Assembly (NCBI RefSeq): GCF_002240225.1
Contig: NZ_CP022584.1
Coordinates: 620,001 to 684,000, forward strand
DNA: 64,000 nt
Reading direction: 5' to 3'
Origin: Paenibacillus physcomitrellae
GTDB lineage: Bacteria; Bacillota; Bacilli; Paenibacillales; Paenibacillaceae
Below the pieces are notes generated by a model, which saw only the letters and a list, made by a program, of their open reading frames with translations, did not search any database and had not been told where the DNA came from. The position numbers and the translations under genes are program-made. Every line of letters starts with the position of its first letter. The stretch's first letter is position 1. Shown here one piece after another: positions 18,762 to 27,246 of the stretch.

Positions 18762-20039
18762 ATGATTAATGCTGCACGGTTGAAGGAACGAATTGAGACG
18801 CTGGGCCGAATCGGCCGTTTGCCGGGCGGAGGGGTGACTCGGGTCGCCCTTTCCATGGAAGACAAGGAAGCTCAAGAAGTCGTATCGGCCTGGATGGAGG
18901 AAGCGGGGATGCAGGTGCGTCTGGATCACGCCGGCAATCTGATTGGACGCCTGGGGGGCGTGCATCCTGATGAGGCGCCTGTCGTGATCGGCTCGCATAT
19001 CGATTCCGTTGTTAACGGAGGGAAATATGACGGCGTCATCGGCGTGCTTGGCGGTATTGAGGTAGTCCAGCATATGAAGGAAGAAAATATCCGCCCGCTG
19101 CTTCCGCTTGAAGTGATCGCTTTCTGCGAAGAGGAAGGTTCCCGCTTTCAAAGCGGGTTGTTCGGCAGCAGAGCCATGATAGGGGCTACGTCAGAACAGG
19201 ATTTGCTGCTGACCGACAAACAAGGCGTTTCCCGCCGGGATGCCTTGGCCTTGTTCGGGCTGGAGCCGGACCGGATCCAAACGGAAGCGGTGCGTACAAA
19301 GGATGGAATCCGGGCTTATCTGGAAATGCACATTGAGCAGGGACCAGTTCTTGAGAAAATGGGAGCGCCGGTCGGCATCGTGACCGGCATTGCCGGCCCG
19401 GCCTGGATCGAAGTGGTAGTCGAGGGGAAAGCGGGCCATGCCGGGATCCTTCCGATGGAAATGAGGCAGGACGCTTTTTTGGGAGCCAGTGAAATAGCGC
19501 TTTTGGTAGAGCAAACCTGCCTCTCCTTCAAAGGATCTCCGGTGGTCGGCACCGTCGGACATGTCGAAGTTAAACCCGGCGGCTCTAATATCGTTCCCGG
19601 ATTGGCGTCCTTTTCAATGGATATCCGGGATATTGACGTAGACCGGAGAAACGAAGTGATCCGGCAGGTTAAAGAAGGGGCCTTGCGGATCTGCGAGCAG
19701 CGCGGACTCCGGGTGCAATTCCATGAAAGAATGGATGTGCCTCCGGTGCAGTGCACCCCGGGCATCGTGGAGGTCATGAAGGAGCAAGCCAAAGCGATGC
19801 ATTTGGTTTGTCCCGAGCTGGTCAGCGGCGCGGGCCATGACGCCCAGCTGATGGCAGCCATTTCGGATATGGGGATGATTTTTGTCCGCTGCCGGGACGG
19901 AATCAGCCATAACCCGGAAGAATTCGCCGAAACCGAAGATATTAAGCTCGGCACGGAACTGCTGTTCCGTGTAGCCAAGCATTATGCGATGCAACAGACG
20001 GTCGGGATGACGGAGAAAACATCCGCAGTCGGAGACTGA
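18762..20039 (+). CDS. M20 family N-carbamoyl-amino acid hydrolase / allantoate amidohydrolase
   Basis: A 425-residue dinuclear metal amidase that removes the carbamoyl group from N-carbamoyl-L-amino acids (or from allantoate), releasing amino acid, ammonia and carbon dioxide. Metal ligand motifs are GSHIDSV, EEEGSRF and MHIEQGP; the dimerisation lid domain lies at about residues 215-330, and the final GAGHDAQ carries another ligand. ATG 18762 has AGAGGAG at proper distance; TTG 18756 is too close. It is the last gene of the hyu operon and completes the route from cyclic ureide to amino acid. No hydantoin racemase is present here. Confidence 0.92.
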   Translation: MINAARLKERIETLGRIGRLPGGGVTRVALSMEDKEAQEVVSAWMEEAGMQVRLDHAGNLIGRLGGVHPDEAPVVIGSHIDSVVNGGKYDGVIGVLGGIEVVQHMKEENIRPLLPLEVIAFCEEEGSRFQSGLFGSRAMIGATSEQDLLLTDKQGVSRRDALALFGLEPDRIQTEAVRTKDGIRAYLEMHIEQGPVLEKMGAPVGIVTGIAGPAWIEVVVEGKAGHAGILPMEMRQDAFLGASEIALLVEQTCLSFKGSPVVGTVGHVEVKPGGSNIVPGLASFSMDIRDIDVDRRNEVIRQVKEGALRICEQRGLRVQFHERMDVPPVQCTPGIVEVMKEQAKAMHLVCPELVSGAGHDAQLMAAISDMGMIFVRCRDGISHNPEEFAETEDIKLGTELLFRVAKHYAMQQTVGMTEKTSAVGD

Positions 20040-20071
20040 GTTCCGAGAAGCGGTTATGTGATTGAAGAATT

Positions 20072-20113
20072 AAAACGGATGGCTTTCAGCTGAAGGCCAT
20101 CCGTTTTATTTTT
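20072..20113 (+). terminator. intrinsic terminator of the hyu operon
   Basis: AAAACGGATGGC pairs perfectly with GCCATCCGTTTT, and the intervening segment is itself palindromic, giving a long hairpin followed by ATTTTT. Confidence 0.92.
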
Positions 20114-20187
20114 GCAGCTGTTAAGATCCCGATCGAAAAATCGAATTTCCGTTTCACTTTAAATGAATGATCATTTATATTTGAATC

Positions 20188-20724
20188 ATGAGACCAAGAG
20201 ATGACAATAAAGTGGAAGCGATTATTGAGCGACTGTCGGCCTTGTGAATGAAATCGGCTTCGCTGAAACCTCCATTTCCAAGATAGCCAAGAAAGCGGGC
20301 GTTTCGGCAGCTACCATCTACATTTACTATGAGAATAAGGAGGATATGTTAAGCAAGATTTATTTTGAAAGCTAAGAAGCTGATGAGCGAGAAGGTTTTT
20401 CAAACGGTAGACCCAAGGGCATCCTTGCGGGAACGTTTTGAGTTCTTCGCCCGGAACTTTGTGCAGTATATTGTGAACAACAAAGAATATTATTTGTTTA
20501 TGGAGCAGGTGTCCAACTCTCCGCTGCTGCGCAATTGGTGCCTGGAAGACACGACACCCATGTATCAGCCGTTATTCGAATTGTATGAAGAGGGCAAACA
20601 GCAGAAGCTTTTTCAAAATGAGGATCTCAACTTACTGGTTATGTATTCGATAGCGCCTATCGCGCAGCTTGCTAAAGAGCAGCTGACAGGACAGTTCCAA
20701 TTCGACCAGAACAGAACAAAATAA
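20188..20724 (+). pseudogene. TetR family regulator, two frameshifts
   Basis: A TetR-type repressor broken in its DNA-binding half. ATG 20188 opens MRPRDDNKVEAIIER; the frame then needs one extra base near 20233 (CGACTG for CGAACTG) to continue into VGLVNEIGFAETSISKIAKK and AGVSAATIYIYYENKEDMLS, the helix-turn-helix. At about 20368-20370 one base must be removed (GAAAGC to GAAGC) to enter the ligand-binding part KKLMSEKVF, which stays open to TAA 20724. The two single-base changes are opposite in sign. The gene precedes an SDR remnant and may once have controlled it. The alternative is sequencing error, but the SDR next door is damaged too. Confidence 0.82.
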
Positions 20725-20838
20725 CCTCGGCAATTCAGATGAGCTGGGACGCGATTGCTTACAGAGAGCAGCTAGTGGAGTAAAACAAAGAGAACACGAA
20801 GAATAAGAAAATCAAGAAGAACACGAAAAACAAAAACA

Positions 20839-21582
20839 GGAAGAGGCGGCACTGGACAACAGCTTATTCAGAGGGCCTTGAGGGAAGGGCATCAGGTTGT
20901 GGTGACCAGCTCCGAGGCTGCAGTGGCTTACGGTCACCCGGCGTCCAAAGTGTATTTTAATGAAGATGACTGGACGAATACTGAAATCGCTAAACAGGAC
21001 TACATGAAGAGTAAAACCTTGGCCGAGCAGCTCGCTTGGGACATGGCCCGAGACAAAAGGTTAAATCAGCCCGAAGCCGCTCTTGCGACCGTCTGCCCGG
21101 GCCAGATATTAGGACTAAGCTTGATTCCTTGGGTACGGTACAGCAGTGGCTCTCTGAAGGATATGGCGGAAGGCAAAACGCCGTTTGTATTCGATTTGCT
21201 TTCGCATTATGTAGATGTTCGGGATTGTGCGCAGATGCATATCGCGGTGATGAGCAATCCGGGCACTGACAGCAATCGCCATTTAAGCTTTGGAACAAAA
21301 GGAAGGCTGACGGAAGTCCCCGGCATAATTCGTGAAGAATACAGTCATCTGGGCTTTAAACCTTCCCCGCGAACGATACCCAAATTTGTGCTTTGGGGAT
21401 TACGCTTTGTTAACGGAGATGTAGACACGATTTATTCCCGGATTGGAACTACGCAAATCTATCAAACCAAGTATCCTGAAGTGTATCAATACCAGTATAC
21501 GGATCTTCGGCAGATGGTGAAGAACACGCTGGACAGTCTGTTAGCGAATAAGATGCTGATGCCCAAGTCGAAATCGATATAG
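20839..21582 (+). pseudogene. NAD-dependent epimerase/dehydratase (SDR), internally deleted
   Basis: From about residue 20 onward this is the C-terminal two thirds of an extended SDR of the dihydroflavonol-reductase type: VVVTSSEAAVAYGHP, the active-site YMKSKTLAEQ (Tyr-x-x-x-Lys), then the substrate-domain LSHYVDVRDCAQMH. In front of it, in frame, is GRGGTGQQLIQRALREGHQV, which resembles the first beta-alpha unit of a NAD(P)-binding protein. About 90 residues between these two parts are missing, as if an in-frame deletion joined them. Upstream DNA (20780-20840) is A-rich and repetitive, and no start with a ribosome site is convincing. TTG 20878 would omit the cofactor-binding region entirely. 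Confidence 0.65.
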
Positions 21583-21592
21583 AAAACGAGAG

Positions 21593-21621
21593 TGAGCTTC
21601 GATCCTGGCGATCGGAGCTCA
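21593..21621 (+). terminator. hairpin after the SDR remnant
   Basis: TGAGCTTCGATC and GATCGGAGCTCA form a 12-bp stem (one G-U pair) with a 5-base loop. It is followed by AATTTATAT rather than a clean T-run, so termination efficiency is uncertain. Confidence 0.45.
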
Positions 21622-21716
21622 AATTTATATACTTGAGAATGGGGAGGATTAGGAGGTAGAATAGAAATGTCTTTGAATGAAGCGTTTTCACACCAATTAA
21701 AAAGGAGCATTTGCAG

Positions 21717-22703
21717 ATGAATTCTAAAATTCCTGTTCCGCATCAACCGCTCGTCAGTCATATTTATACTGCGGACCCTTCCGCCCATGTGTTTGAAGGG
21801 AAAATTTATATTTATCCATCCCATGACCTTGAACATGACGGGCCGGACAATGACAACGGAGACCAATATGCGATGGAGGATTATCATATCCTGTCGCTGG
21901 ATAATTTCTCGTCGCCGGTAGTCGATCACGGCGAAGCTCTGCATCTGCGCGACATTCCTTGGGCTTCCAAACAGCTGTGGGCTCCGGATGCGGCTTTCAA
22001 GAACGGCATCTATTATTTATTCTTCCCGGCACGTGATCATGATGGCATTTTCCGGATTGGTGTTGCCACCTCGAACTCTCCTGCGGGACCTTTTAAGGCT
22101 GAACCTGATTATATCCCGGGAAGCTACAGCATTGATCCAGCGGTATTGGTCGATGAAGACGATAAAGCGTATATCTATTTTGGCGGACTGTGGGGCGGAC
22201 AGCTGGAGAAATGGCAGACAGGCACTTTTGAGCCGAATCCGTCCGAACTGAAGCCGGACCAGCCTGCCTTGGGTCCCCGAGTAGCACTGCTCAGCGAGGA
22301 TATGCTGACCTTCCAGCAGGAGCCGCAGGAAATTTCAATCATAGATGAAGAAGGGCAGCCGATTCTCGCCGGCGATGAGGACCGCAGATATTTTGAAGGG
22401 CCTTGGGTACATAAGTATAACGGACTCTATTATCTTTCTTATTCCACAGGATCTACTCATAAGCTGGTTTATGCGGTAAGCGATAATCCGCTTGGTCCAT
22501 TTACCTTCAAAGGTACGATCCTGACCCCGGTGATCGGCTGGACCACTCACCATTCCATCGTGCAGTTTGAGGATAAATGGTATCTGTTCTATCATGACAG
22601 CTCCTTATCGGGTGGGGTGAACCATAAGCGGAGCGTGAAATATGCCGAACTTACATATAACGCAGACGGGACGATTCAAACGATTGATCCGTATCCATCC
22701 TGA
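21717..22703 (+). CDS. glycoside hydrolase family 43 protein
   Basis: A 328-residue five-bladed beta-propeller glycosidase, probably a beta-xylosidase or alpha-L-arabinofuranosidase acting on hemicellulose oligosaccharides. The three GH43 carboxylates are visible: the base Asp in YTADPSAHVF (residues 18-27), the pKa-modulating Asp in SIDPAVL and the acid Glu in YFEGPWVHKY. There is no signal peptide, so it should act on imported oligomers in the cytoplasm. ATG 21717 follows AAAGGAGC with ten-base spacing; TTG 21711 is possible. It precedes the LacI-type regulator and the KDG genes. Linkage specificity cannot be read reliably. Confidence 0.9.
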   Translation: MNSKIPVPHQPLVSHIYTADPSAHVFEGKIYIYPSHDLEHDGPDNDNGDQYAMEDYHILSLDNFSSPVVDHGEALHLRDIPWASKQLWAPDAAFKNGIYYLFFPARDHDGIFRIGVATSNSPAGPFKAEPDYIPGSYSIDPAVLVDEDDKAYIYFGGLWGGQLEKWQTGTFEPNPSELKPDQPALGPRVALLSEDMLTFQQEPQEISIIDEEGQPILAGDEDRRYFEGPWVHKYNGLYYLSYSTGSTHKLVYAVSDNPLGPFTFKGTILTPVIGWTTHHSIVQFEDKWYLFYHDSSLSGGVNHKRSVKYAELTYNADGTIQTIDPYPS

Positions 22704-22749
22704 TCCTTTAAGTTATAATTTATATAATCAGCTAGGACCTGCTAGACTT

Positions 22750-22774
22750 GGCCGCTTAATGCGGCTTTTTTTAT
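22750..22774 (+). terminator. intrinsic terminator of the GH43 gene
   Basis: GCCGC-TTAAT-GCGGC followed by seven T residues. Confidence 0.88.
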
Positions 22775-22859
22775 TGGAACAGGGCTGTGTAGAAAATGTG
22801 TCTCTTTTCGGCTATGCTTAAATGAGGAAGAAAATAGATGAAGAGAGCGAAGCCAGAAG

Positions 22860-23909
22860 ATGAAAAAGCTGAAAATAGACGATGTTGCCCGCGCTGCAGG
22901 TGTTTCCAAAAGCACGGTATCCCAATATCTGAACCAAAGATATAAATATATGAGCGAGGAGACCCGCCAGCGGATTGGAGAGGTCATTGACGAGCTTGGA
23001 TACCAGCCCAACGGCCTGGCACGCAGCTTAAAACAGAACCGGACGCATCTGGTAGGCGTCGTTGTGGCGGATATTGATTACAGCTTGTCCATCCAATGCG
23101 TAAAGGCGATTGAAAATGAACTTCAAAACCGCGGGATCCAGGTGTTGATCTGCAATTCGGATGAAAATCCGGAGAAAGAGCAGCGTCATATTGAAACGCT
23201 GATCGCAAGGCAGGTTGACGGTCTGATCGTCTTTCCTACCGGACATCAGGCGTCTGCCTATGAACGGCTCAGCGAGCAGCAGCTGCCGTTCGTGTTGATT
23301 GACCGGCTTGTCGAAGGTGTCAGCACGCAAAGCCTGCTGCTTGATAACGAAATGGCCGTGAAGCTGGCTGTGGAAGAGCTGGTTCGCGAAGGACATGAAC
23401 GAATCGGGATTGTGACGCTCCCGCTCGGAGAGCAGGGGATTACGCCGCGCAAGGAGCGACTGGGCGGATTCCGGAAGGCAATGGAGGAGGCCGGCCTGCA
23501 GCCGGCCGAAGATTATGTGCTCAGCCTTCCGGCAAGCGAAGTAGCCGCCAGATTGGCGGAACTGCTGGCAAGGCCCGAGCCGCCGACGGCTCTGCTTGCA
23601 GGCAATGACATCGTACTTGCTGAGCTATTGAAAGCAGCAAACCGTCAGGGTATCATCATCCCGGAGCATCTTTCGCTGATCGGGATTGACGACGCCGAGT
23701 TTGCTCAAATTTATAATCCTGTTATCACGACTATCCGCCAGCCGGCTCACGAAATGGGCGCTCAGGCAGCCAAAGTTATTTTGTCCGCTATTGAGGAGAA
23801 GGATCGTCCGGTACCGATCACGTACCGCTTTCCGCCTGCGCTTCAGCGAGGGGCATCAGTGAAAGACTTGAAATCTAAATGTAGGAGCCTTAATGTTAGG
23901 CCTAAATGA
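22860..23909 (+). CDS. kdgR: LacI family regulator, KdgR-like
   Basis: A 349-residue repressor with an N-terminal LacI helix-turn-helix (IDDVARAAGVSKSTVSQYLN, residues 6-25, then the YKYMSEETRQRIGEVI hinge side) and a periplasmic-binding-protein-like sensor domain (LVGVVVADI through GASVKD). The N-terminal sequence is very like the Bacillus KdgR that controls 2-keto-3-deoxygluconate use. The kdgK and eda genes lie just downstream with LacI-type dyads at their promoters, which supports the name. The ribosome site is weak (GAGCGAAGCC). The last residues (SKCRSLNVRPK) are encoded by a tandem repeat array that contains the stop codon, so the C-terminal tail is probably not conserved. Confidence 0.82.
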   Translation: MKKLKIDDVARAAGVSKSTVSQYLNQRYKYMSEETRQRIGEVIDELGYQPNGLARSLKQNRTHLVGVVVADIDYSLSIQCVKAIENELQNRGIQVLICNSDENPEKEQRHIETLIARQVDGLIVFPTGHQASAYERLSEQQLPFVLIDRLVEGVSTQSLLLDNEMAVKLAVEELVREGHERIGIVTLPLGEQGITPRKERLGGFRKAMEEAGLQPAEDYVLSLPASEVAARLAELLARPEPPTALLAGNDIVLAELLKAANRQGIIIPEHLSLIGIDDAEFAQIYNPVITTIRQPAHEMGAQAAKVILSAIEEKDRPVPITYRFPPALQRGASVKDLKSKCRSLNVRPK

Positions 23910-23935
23910 ACGTTAAATAGACTCTAAATAGGTTT
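23876..23935 (+). repeat. degenerate tandem repeat across the regulator stop codon
   Basis: Five units beginning TAAAT or TAATG follow one another (15, 12, 11, 11 and 11 bp); the last three read TAAATGAACGT, TAAATAGACTC, TAAATAGGTTT. The TGA stop at 23907-23909 lies inside the third unit. Confidence 0.7.
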
Positions 23936-23990
23936 CCGAATGACCGTAAAAGGAAGGGACAGGGACCGGTCTTCGGTCTCCAACAGTTCA

Positions 23991-24038
23991 AAAAGGGATT
24001 TCTCCCGGCATCAATGCCAGAAGAAATCCCTTTTTTTG
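23991..24038. terminator. bidirectional terminator between kdgR and kdgK
   Basis: AAAAGGGATTTCT pairs with AGAAATCCCTTTT with a central CCGGCATCAATGCC inner stem. A-runs and T-runs flank it, so it can end both convergent genes. Confidence 0.88.
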
Positions 24039-24101
24039 GGTTTGATAAGTATAAGTCCTTTCAGCAGCATGAGCCTGCCGATATGAGACTGCGTGCGCCG
24101 C

Positions 24102-25061
24102 TTAATTGACGGGGATGGCTTTAGCGAGAAAAGACTCCAGCTCGGAGCGCCGCGGCAGACCATCCATATCGCCTGGCGACATGACCGCAAGTGCACCCAG
24201 CGCATTGCCGCGCAGCACGGCGGAACGTACATCCAGCTTCTCCAGCAGGCCGCTGATTATGCCCACGGCAAAGGCATCGCCTGCACCAACCGTATCTATT
24301 ACTTCATCCACTTTGAAGCCTGGAACATAACCTTCCAGCCCGGAAGATTTGAAATATGCCCCGCTTGGTCCCATCTTGATCGCCACCAGCGAAACGCCTT
24401 GGTTCAAATAGAAATCGGCGATCTCCTCTGGAGAGGTAAGACCGGTCAAAATCCGGGCTTCACCAATGCCGGGCATGAACCAGTCGGTACGGGCGGCCAG
24501 CTCATTCGTTATGCGGATCATCGTCTCCTGGTCGCTCCAGAGCACCGGGCGAAGATTCGGATCAAAAGAAACGGTTCTTTTAAGCGCTTTCATATAATCC
24601 ATGGCATGACGGGAAAATTCCAGTGTGGACGGTGAAAGGGCGGCCGAGATGCCGGTAACGTGCAGATGTCCTGCCAGGCCGAAATAATCCGGATCAAAGT
24701 CGGCGATGCCGAGCGTGGAAGAGGCGGAATTTTTACGGAAATACTCGACCTTGGGGTCTCCGCTTTGTACACGTGATTTAAAGAGCAGGCCTGTAGGCCG
24801 TTCACTGGACATTTTTACACCGGAAGTCTCAATGCCTTCCTTCTGTTGAACTTGCAGAATATGCCGGCCCAGACTATCATCGCCCAGTTTCGTCACATAG
24901 CCGGTTGGATGGCCGAGACGGCACAACCCCGTTGCAACGTTATTTTCGGCCCCGGCTACGGCCTTTGAGAATGAAGTAACGTTCTCAAGTTCTCCAAATT
25001 CCTCAGCTCTGAACATAACCATCGGTTCGCCAAAAGTAATAGCAGCTAACTGCTTTGACAT
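24102..25061 (-). CDS. kdgK: 2-dehydro-3-deoxygluconokinase
   Basis: A 319-residue PfkB-family sugar kinase that phosphorylates 2-keto-3-deoxygluconate to KDPG. Family signatures are the N-terminal GEPMVMF followed by AGAENNVATGLCRLG (the first PfkB motif) and the C-terminal DTVGAGDAFAVGI with the catalytic Asp. The substrate loop RPTGLLFKSR and FDPNLRPVLW fit KDG kinases. The start at 25061 follows GGGGAGG. It diverges from eda, the aldolase for its product, and has a palindromic operator inside its promoter. Confidence in the specific substrate comes from this pairing. Confidence 0.92.
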   Translation of the reverse strand: MSKQLAAITFGEPMVMFRAEEFGELENVTSFSKAVAGAENNVATGLCRLGHPTGYVTKLGDDSLGRHILQVQQKEGIETSGVKMSSERPTGLLFKSRVQSGDPKVEYFRKNSASSTLGIADFDPDYFGLAGHLHVTGISAALSPSTLEFSRHAMDYMKALKRTVSFDPNLRPVLWSDQETMIRITNELAARTDWFMPGIGEARILTGLTSPEEIADFYLNQGVSLVAIKMGPSGAYFKSSGLEGYVPGFKVDEVIDTVGAGDAFAVGIISGLLEKLDVRSAVLRGNALGALAVMSPGDMDGLPRRSELESFLAKAIPVN

Positions 25062-25093
25062 GCGGAATCCTCCCCGTAATCATTCTTTCACTC

Positions 25094-25122
25094 AAAATAT
25101 CACATAAACCGGTTTAGTACAA
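25094..25122 (-). promoter_or_regulatory. kdgK promoter with LacI-type operator in the spacer
   Basis: On the minus strand, TTGTAC (25117-25122) and TATTTT (25094-25099) are 17 bp apart. The perfect 12-bp palindrome TAAACCGGTTTA (25105-25116) with the central CG step of LacI-family operators fills most of the spacer. A repressor bound here would block RNA polymerase. The KdgR-like protein at 22860 is the likely binder. Confidence 0.72.
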
Positions 25123-25268
25123 TGATCATTTTAAGTTTGTCGTTCTTGTTAGGGCGGTACGAGGCCAACTCTCCGGCATACAAATCAGAGCCTAGAAATC
25201 AAAAAAACCTTAATATATAAGGGGTATACAAGTTACTTAATGATCTTCCTTTCCAGGGCAGTCATTTC

Positions 25269-25319
25269 TGCAATCGTTTGCAAAAAAAGGTTGACGAAGC
25301 TTCTAATTGCGCTTAGTAT
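25269..25319 (+). promoter_or_regulatory. eda promoter with upstream LacI/cre-type dyad
   Basis: TTGACG (25291-25296) and TAGTAT (25314-25319) have a 17-bp spacer. Just upstream lies TGCAATCGTTTGCA (25269-25282), palindromic in 12 of 14 positions with a central CG, as in catabolite-response elements and other LacI-family operators. The resulting leader is about 110 bases. The rest of the 373-bp kdgK-eda gap is AT-rich with no other clear element. Confidence 0.6.
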
Positions 25320-25434
25320 CAAATTAAACAACCAATTCTCGCAATTTAAAGACTTACTTAATAAATTTATTTACTAATTTTAAGTTTATAGAGTTCATGG
25401 AATAACATTCAATAAACAAAAGGAGCAGAAACCT

Positions 25435-26079
25435 ATGAAAAAGCTTAAAGTGCTGGAAAGCCTGTCCGCCTGCGGTGTAGTTGCCGTAATTCGGGCGGAT
25501 AATGTAGAGGATGCTTGTAAAATGTCGTCAGCTTGTATTGAAGGCGGCTTGACGATGATTGAAGTAGCGTTTACAACGCCTGGTGCGGATGAAGCCATCC
25601 GCAGGCTGACTGCGGAACACGGGAATCATGCGGTCATCGGCGCGGGAACTGTACTTGATCCGGTCACGGCCCGAATCGCGATTCTGGCTGGAGCCGAGTT
25701 TGTAGTCAGTCCATCGTTTGACAGCGAGACGGCGAAGATCTGTAATTTATACGGAATCCCTTACATGCCGGGCATCCTGACACTGGGCGAAATCAAAGAA
25801 GCTCTTAAATCTGGAGTCGATGTATTAAAGCTGTTCCCAGGCAGCGCGTTTGGTCCGGATTTTGTGAAAGCGGTCAAAGGCCCTATGCCTCATATCAGCA
25901 TTATGCCTACCGGCGGCGTGGATCTGGAGAATATGGAGCAATGGCTGAAAGCCGGCTGCATCGCAGTCGGTATTGGCGGTAATCTGACGGCTCCCGCGAA
26001 GCAGGGAAGATACGACAAAATTACGGAGTTGGCCGCTGCTTATGTGGCCAAATATCAAACACTGCGCGGCAGCGTATAG
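25435..26079 (+). CDS. eda: KDPG aldolase
   Basis: A 214-residue class I aldolase that splits 2-keto-3-deoxy-6-phosphogluconate into pyruvate and glyceraldehyde 3-phosphate, the last step of the Entner-Doudoroff and hexuronate routes. Catalytic Glu43 lies in MIEVAFTTP and the Schiff-base Lys132 in VLKLFPGS; PTGGVDLENM binds phosphate. The start at 25435 follows AAAGGAGC. It is divergent from kdgK, whose product it consumes. No uronate isomerase or reductase is in the window, so upstream steps must be encoded elsewhere. Confidence 0.95.
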   Translation: MKKLKVLESLSACGVVAVIRADNVEDACKMSSACIEGGLTMIEVAFTTPGADEAIRRLTAEHGNHAVIGAGTVLDPVTARIAILAGAEFVVSPSFDSETAKICNLYGIPYMPGILTLGEIKEALKSGVDVLKLFPGSAFGPDFVKAVKGPMPHISIMPTGGVDLENMEQWLKAGCIAVGIGGNLTAPAKQGRYDKITELAAAYVAKYQTLRGSV

Positions 26080-26270
26080 GACGCTCTTTGTTTATTAGAA
26101 TATCCTTTGAAATTTTGGAATAACGACGGTTTGACGCAGGTCCAGTGATGTGAACGTTTGAACTGCGAAGCCTCATACTCCAGTTCAGTCCGGTCGTGGC
26201 TTGTCAGAAGGACGTGGATTAGCCATAATAAAATCTCCAGATAAAAAATGACCGGAAGGAGCGAGAGGGG

Positions 26271-26642
26271 ATGGAATATAACCCTGCACAATTGATCGGA
26301 CATGGCTTGCAGCTGGCCGGGAGCAGCCTGCGTTACCCATTTTATCCGGATGTGCCTGTCTTGTATGTCGGAAGCAAAATGTTTGCTCTCTTCGGAAGGA
26401 ATGAAGATTACCCGAGCATGACTGTAAAAACCAACCCGGAAGAAGCATGGATCGTGCGTGAGCAATATCACGGGACTGTAATTCCAGGTTATCATATGAA
26501 TAAAAAGCACTGGAATACGGTTCTGCTTAATGGGAAAGTGCCGGAACCTATTTTGTATGAAATGATCGAGGAATCCTATGGCCTTGTGCTTCGAAACCTG
26601 CCGCGCAGCGAGCGGGAGACGATAACCGGCTTATTGAAGTAG
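26271..26642 (+). CDS. MmcQ/YjbR family protein
   Basis: A 123-residue protein of the YjbR/MmcQ (CyaY-like fold) family. Conserved family elements are the FGRNEDYPSMTVKTNPEEA segment and the PGYHMNKKHWNTV block near residues 75-87, followed by the C-terminal helix SYGLVLRNLPRSER. Members are small cytoplasmic proteins suggested to bind DNA, but their function is not established. Start at 26271 follows GAAGGAGCGAGAGGGG. It forms a single-gene unit closed by a terminator. Confidence 0.85.
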   Translation: MEYNPAQLIGHGLQLAGSSLRYPFYPDVPVLYVGSKMFALFGRNEDYPSMTVKTNPEEAWIVREQYHGTVIPGYHMNKKHWNTVLLNGKVPEPILYEMIEESYGLVLRNLPRSERETITGLLK

Positions 26643-26654
26643 AATTTCACTTAT

Positions 26655-26698
26655 AAAAAAGCTTAACTTGACTATCTCCTGTTGGGTTAAGCTTTTTT
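26655..26698 (+). terminator. intrinsic terminator
   Basis: AAAAAAGCTTAAC pairs perfectly with GTTAAGCTTTTTT around an 18-base loop. Confidence 0.88.
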
Positions 26699-26827
26699 AC
26701 ATTTTGCGAAGAACTTTCAGACAGAAAAGGGCTTGCTCACAAGTAGAGAAAGGTGAAAGGGTTATAGGACAAGGCCGGTAAAGAATACTTCCTTATAGGA
26801 GTGTGATCCAGGGGAGGAATTAAAACT

Positions 26828-27121
26828 TTGACCAAGCCAAGGAAAGTATATGTTTACGCCATAAGCGGAAAGACCATCCGTTCGATTAAAATCATCATTC
26901 TGGTTGATGTTCTTATGGGCACGGGGCTTTATTTCACGGTAAAATGGATGACCTCCAGCCTGCTGATTTCCACTATAGGAAGCATTGCGGGTAGTGAAGG
27001 CTATAAATGGAGGCTTAGAAAACAGCGGTTCAAAGTGGTTTCCGTTAAGAAAACGTCCTATCCATCAAGGATAAATGAACGGTTCCATGGTAAAGCTATA
27101 AGCCTGTTCCGTAAAAATTGA
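26828..27121 (+). CDS. small membrane protein of unknown function
   Basis: A 97-residue hypothetical protein starting with TTG at 26828, which has GGGGAGGAAT at suitable distance. Two hydrophobic stretches (about residues 20-36, IKIIILVDVLMGTGLYF, and 43-54) suggest a hairpin membrane anchor; the rest is very basic, with repeated Lys/Arg clusters that would lie on the cytoplasmic side. I recognise no family. It lies between a terminator and the nitroreductase, and expression is inferred only from the ribosome site and codon pattern. Confidence 0.5.
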   Translation: MTKPRKVYVYAISGKTIRSIKIIILVDVLMGTGLYFTVKWMTSSLLISTIGSIAGSEGYKWRLRKQRFKVVSVKKTSYPSRINERFHGKAISLFRKN

Positions 27122-27246
27122 CAATTCCGCCAGAGGGTACTAATATATTCAAGCGTAGAAAAAGTAACTTATTGCTCTATAAATAGCAGCTTACCTTTAT
27201 AAGGTATTGCAGAACCTTAGCAGAAACTATTGGAGGGAACATACGG

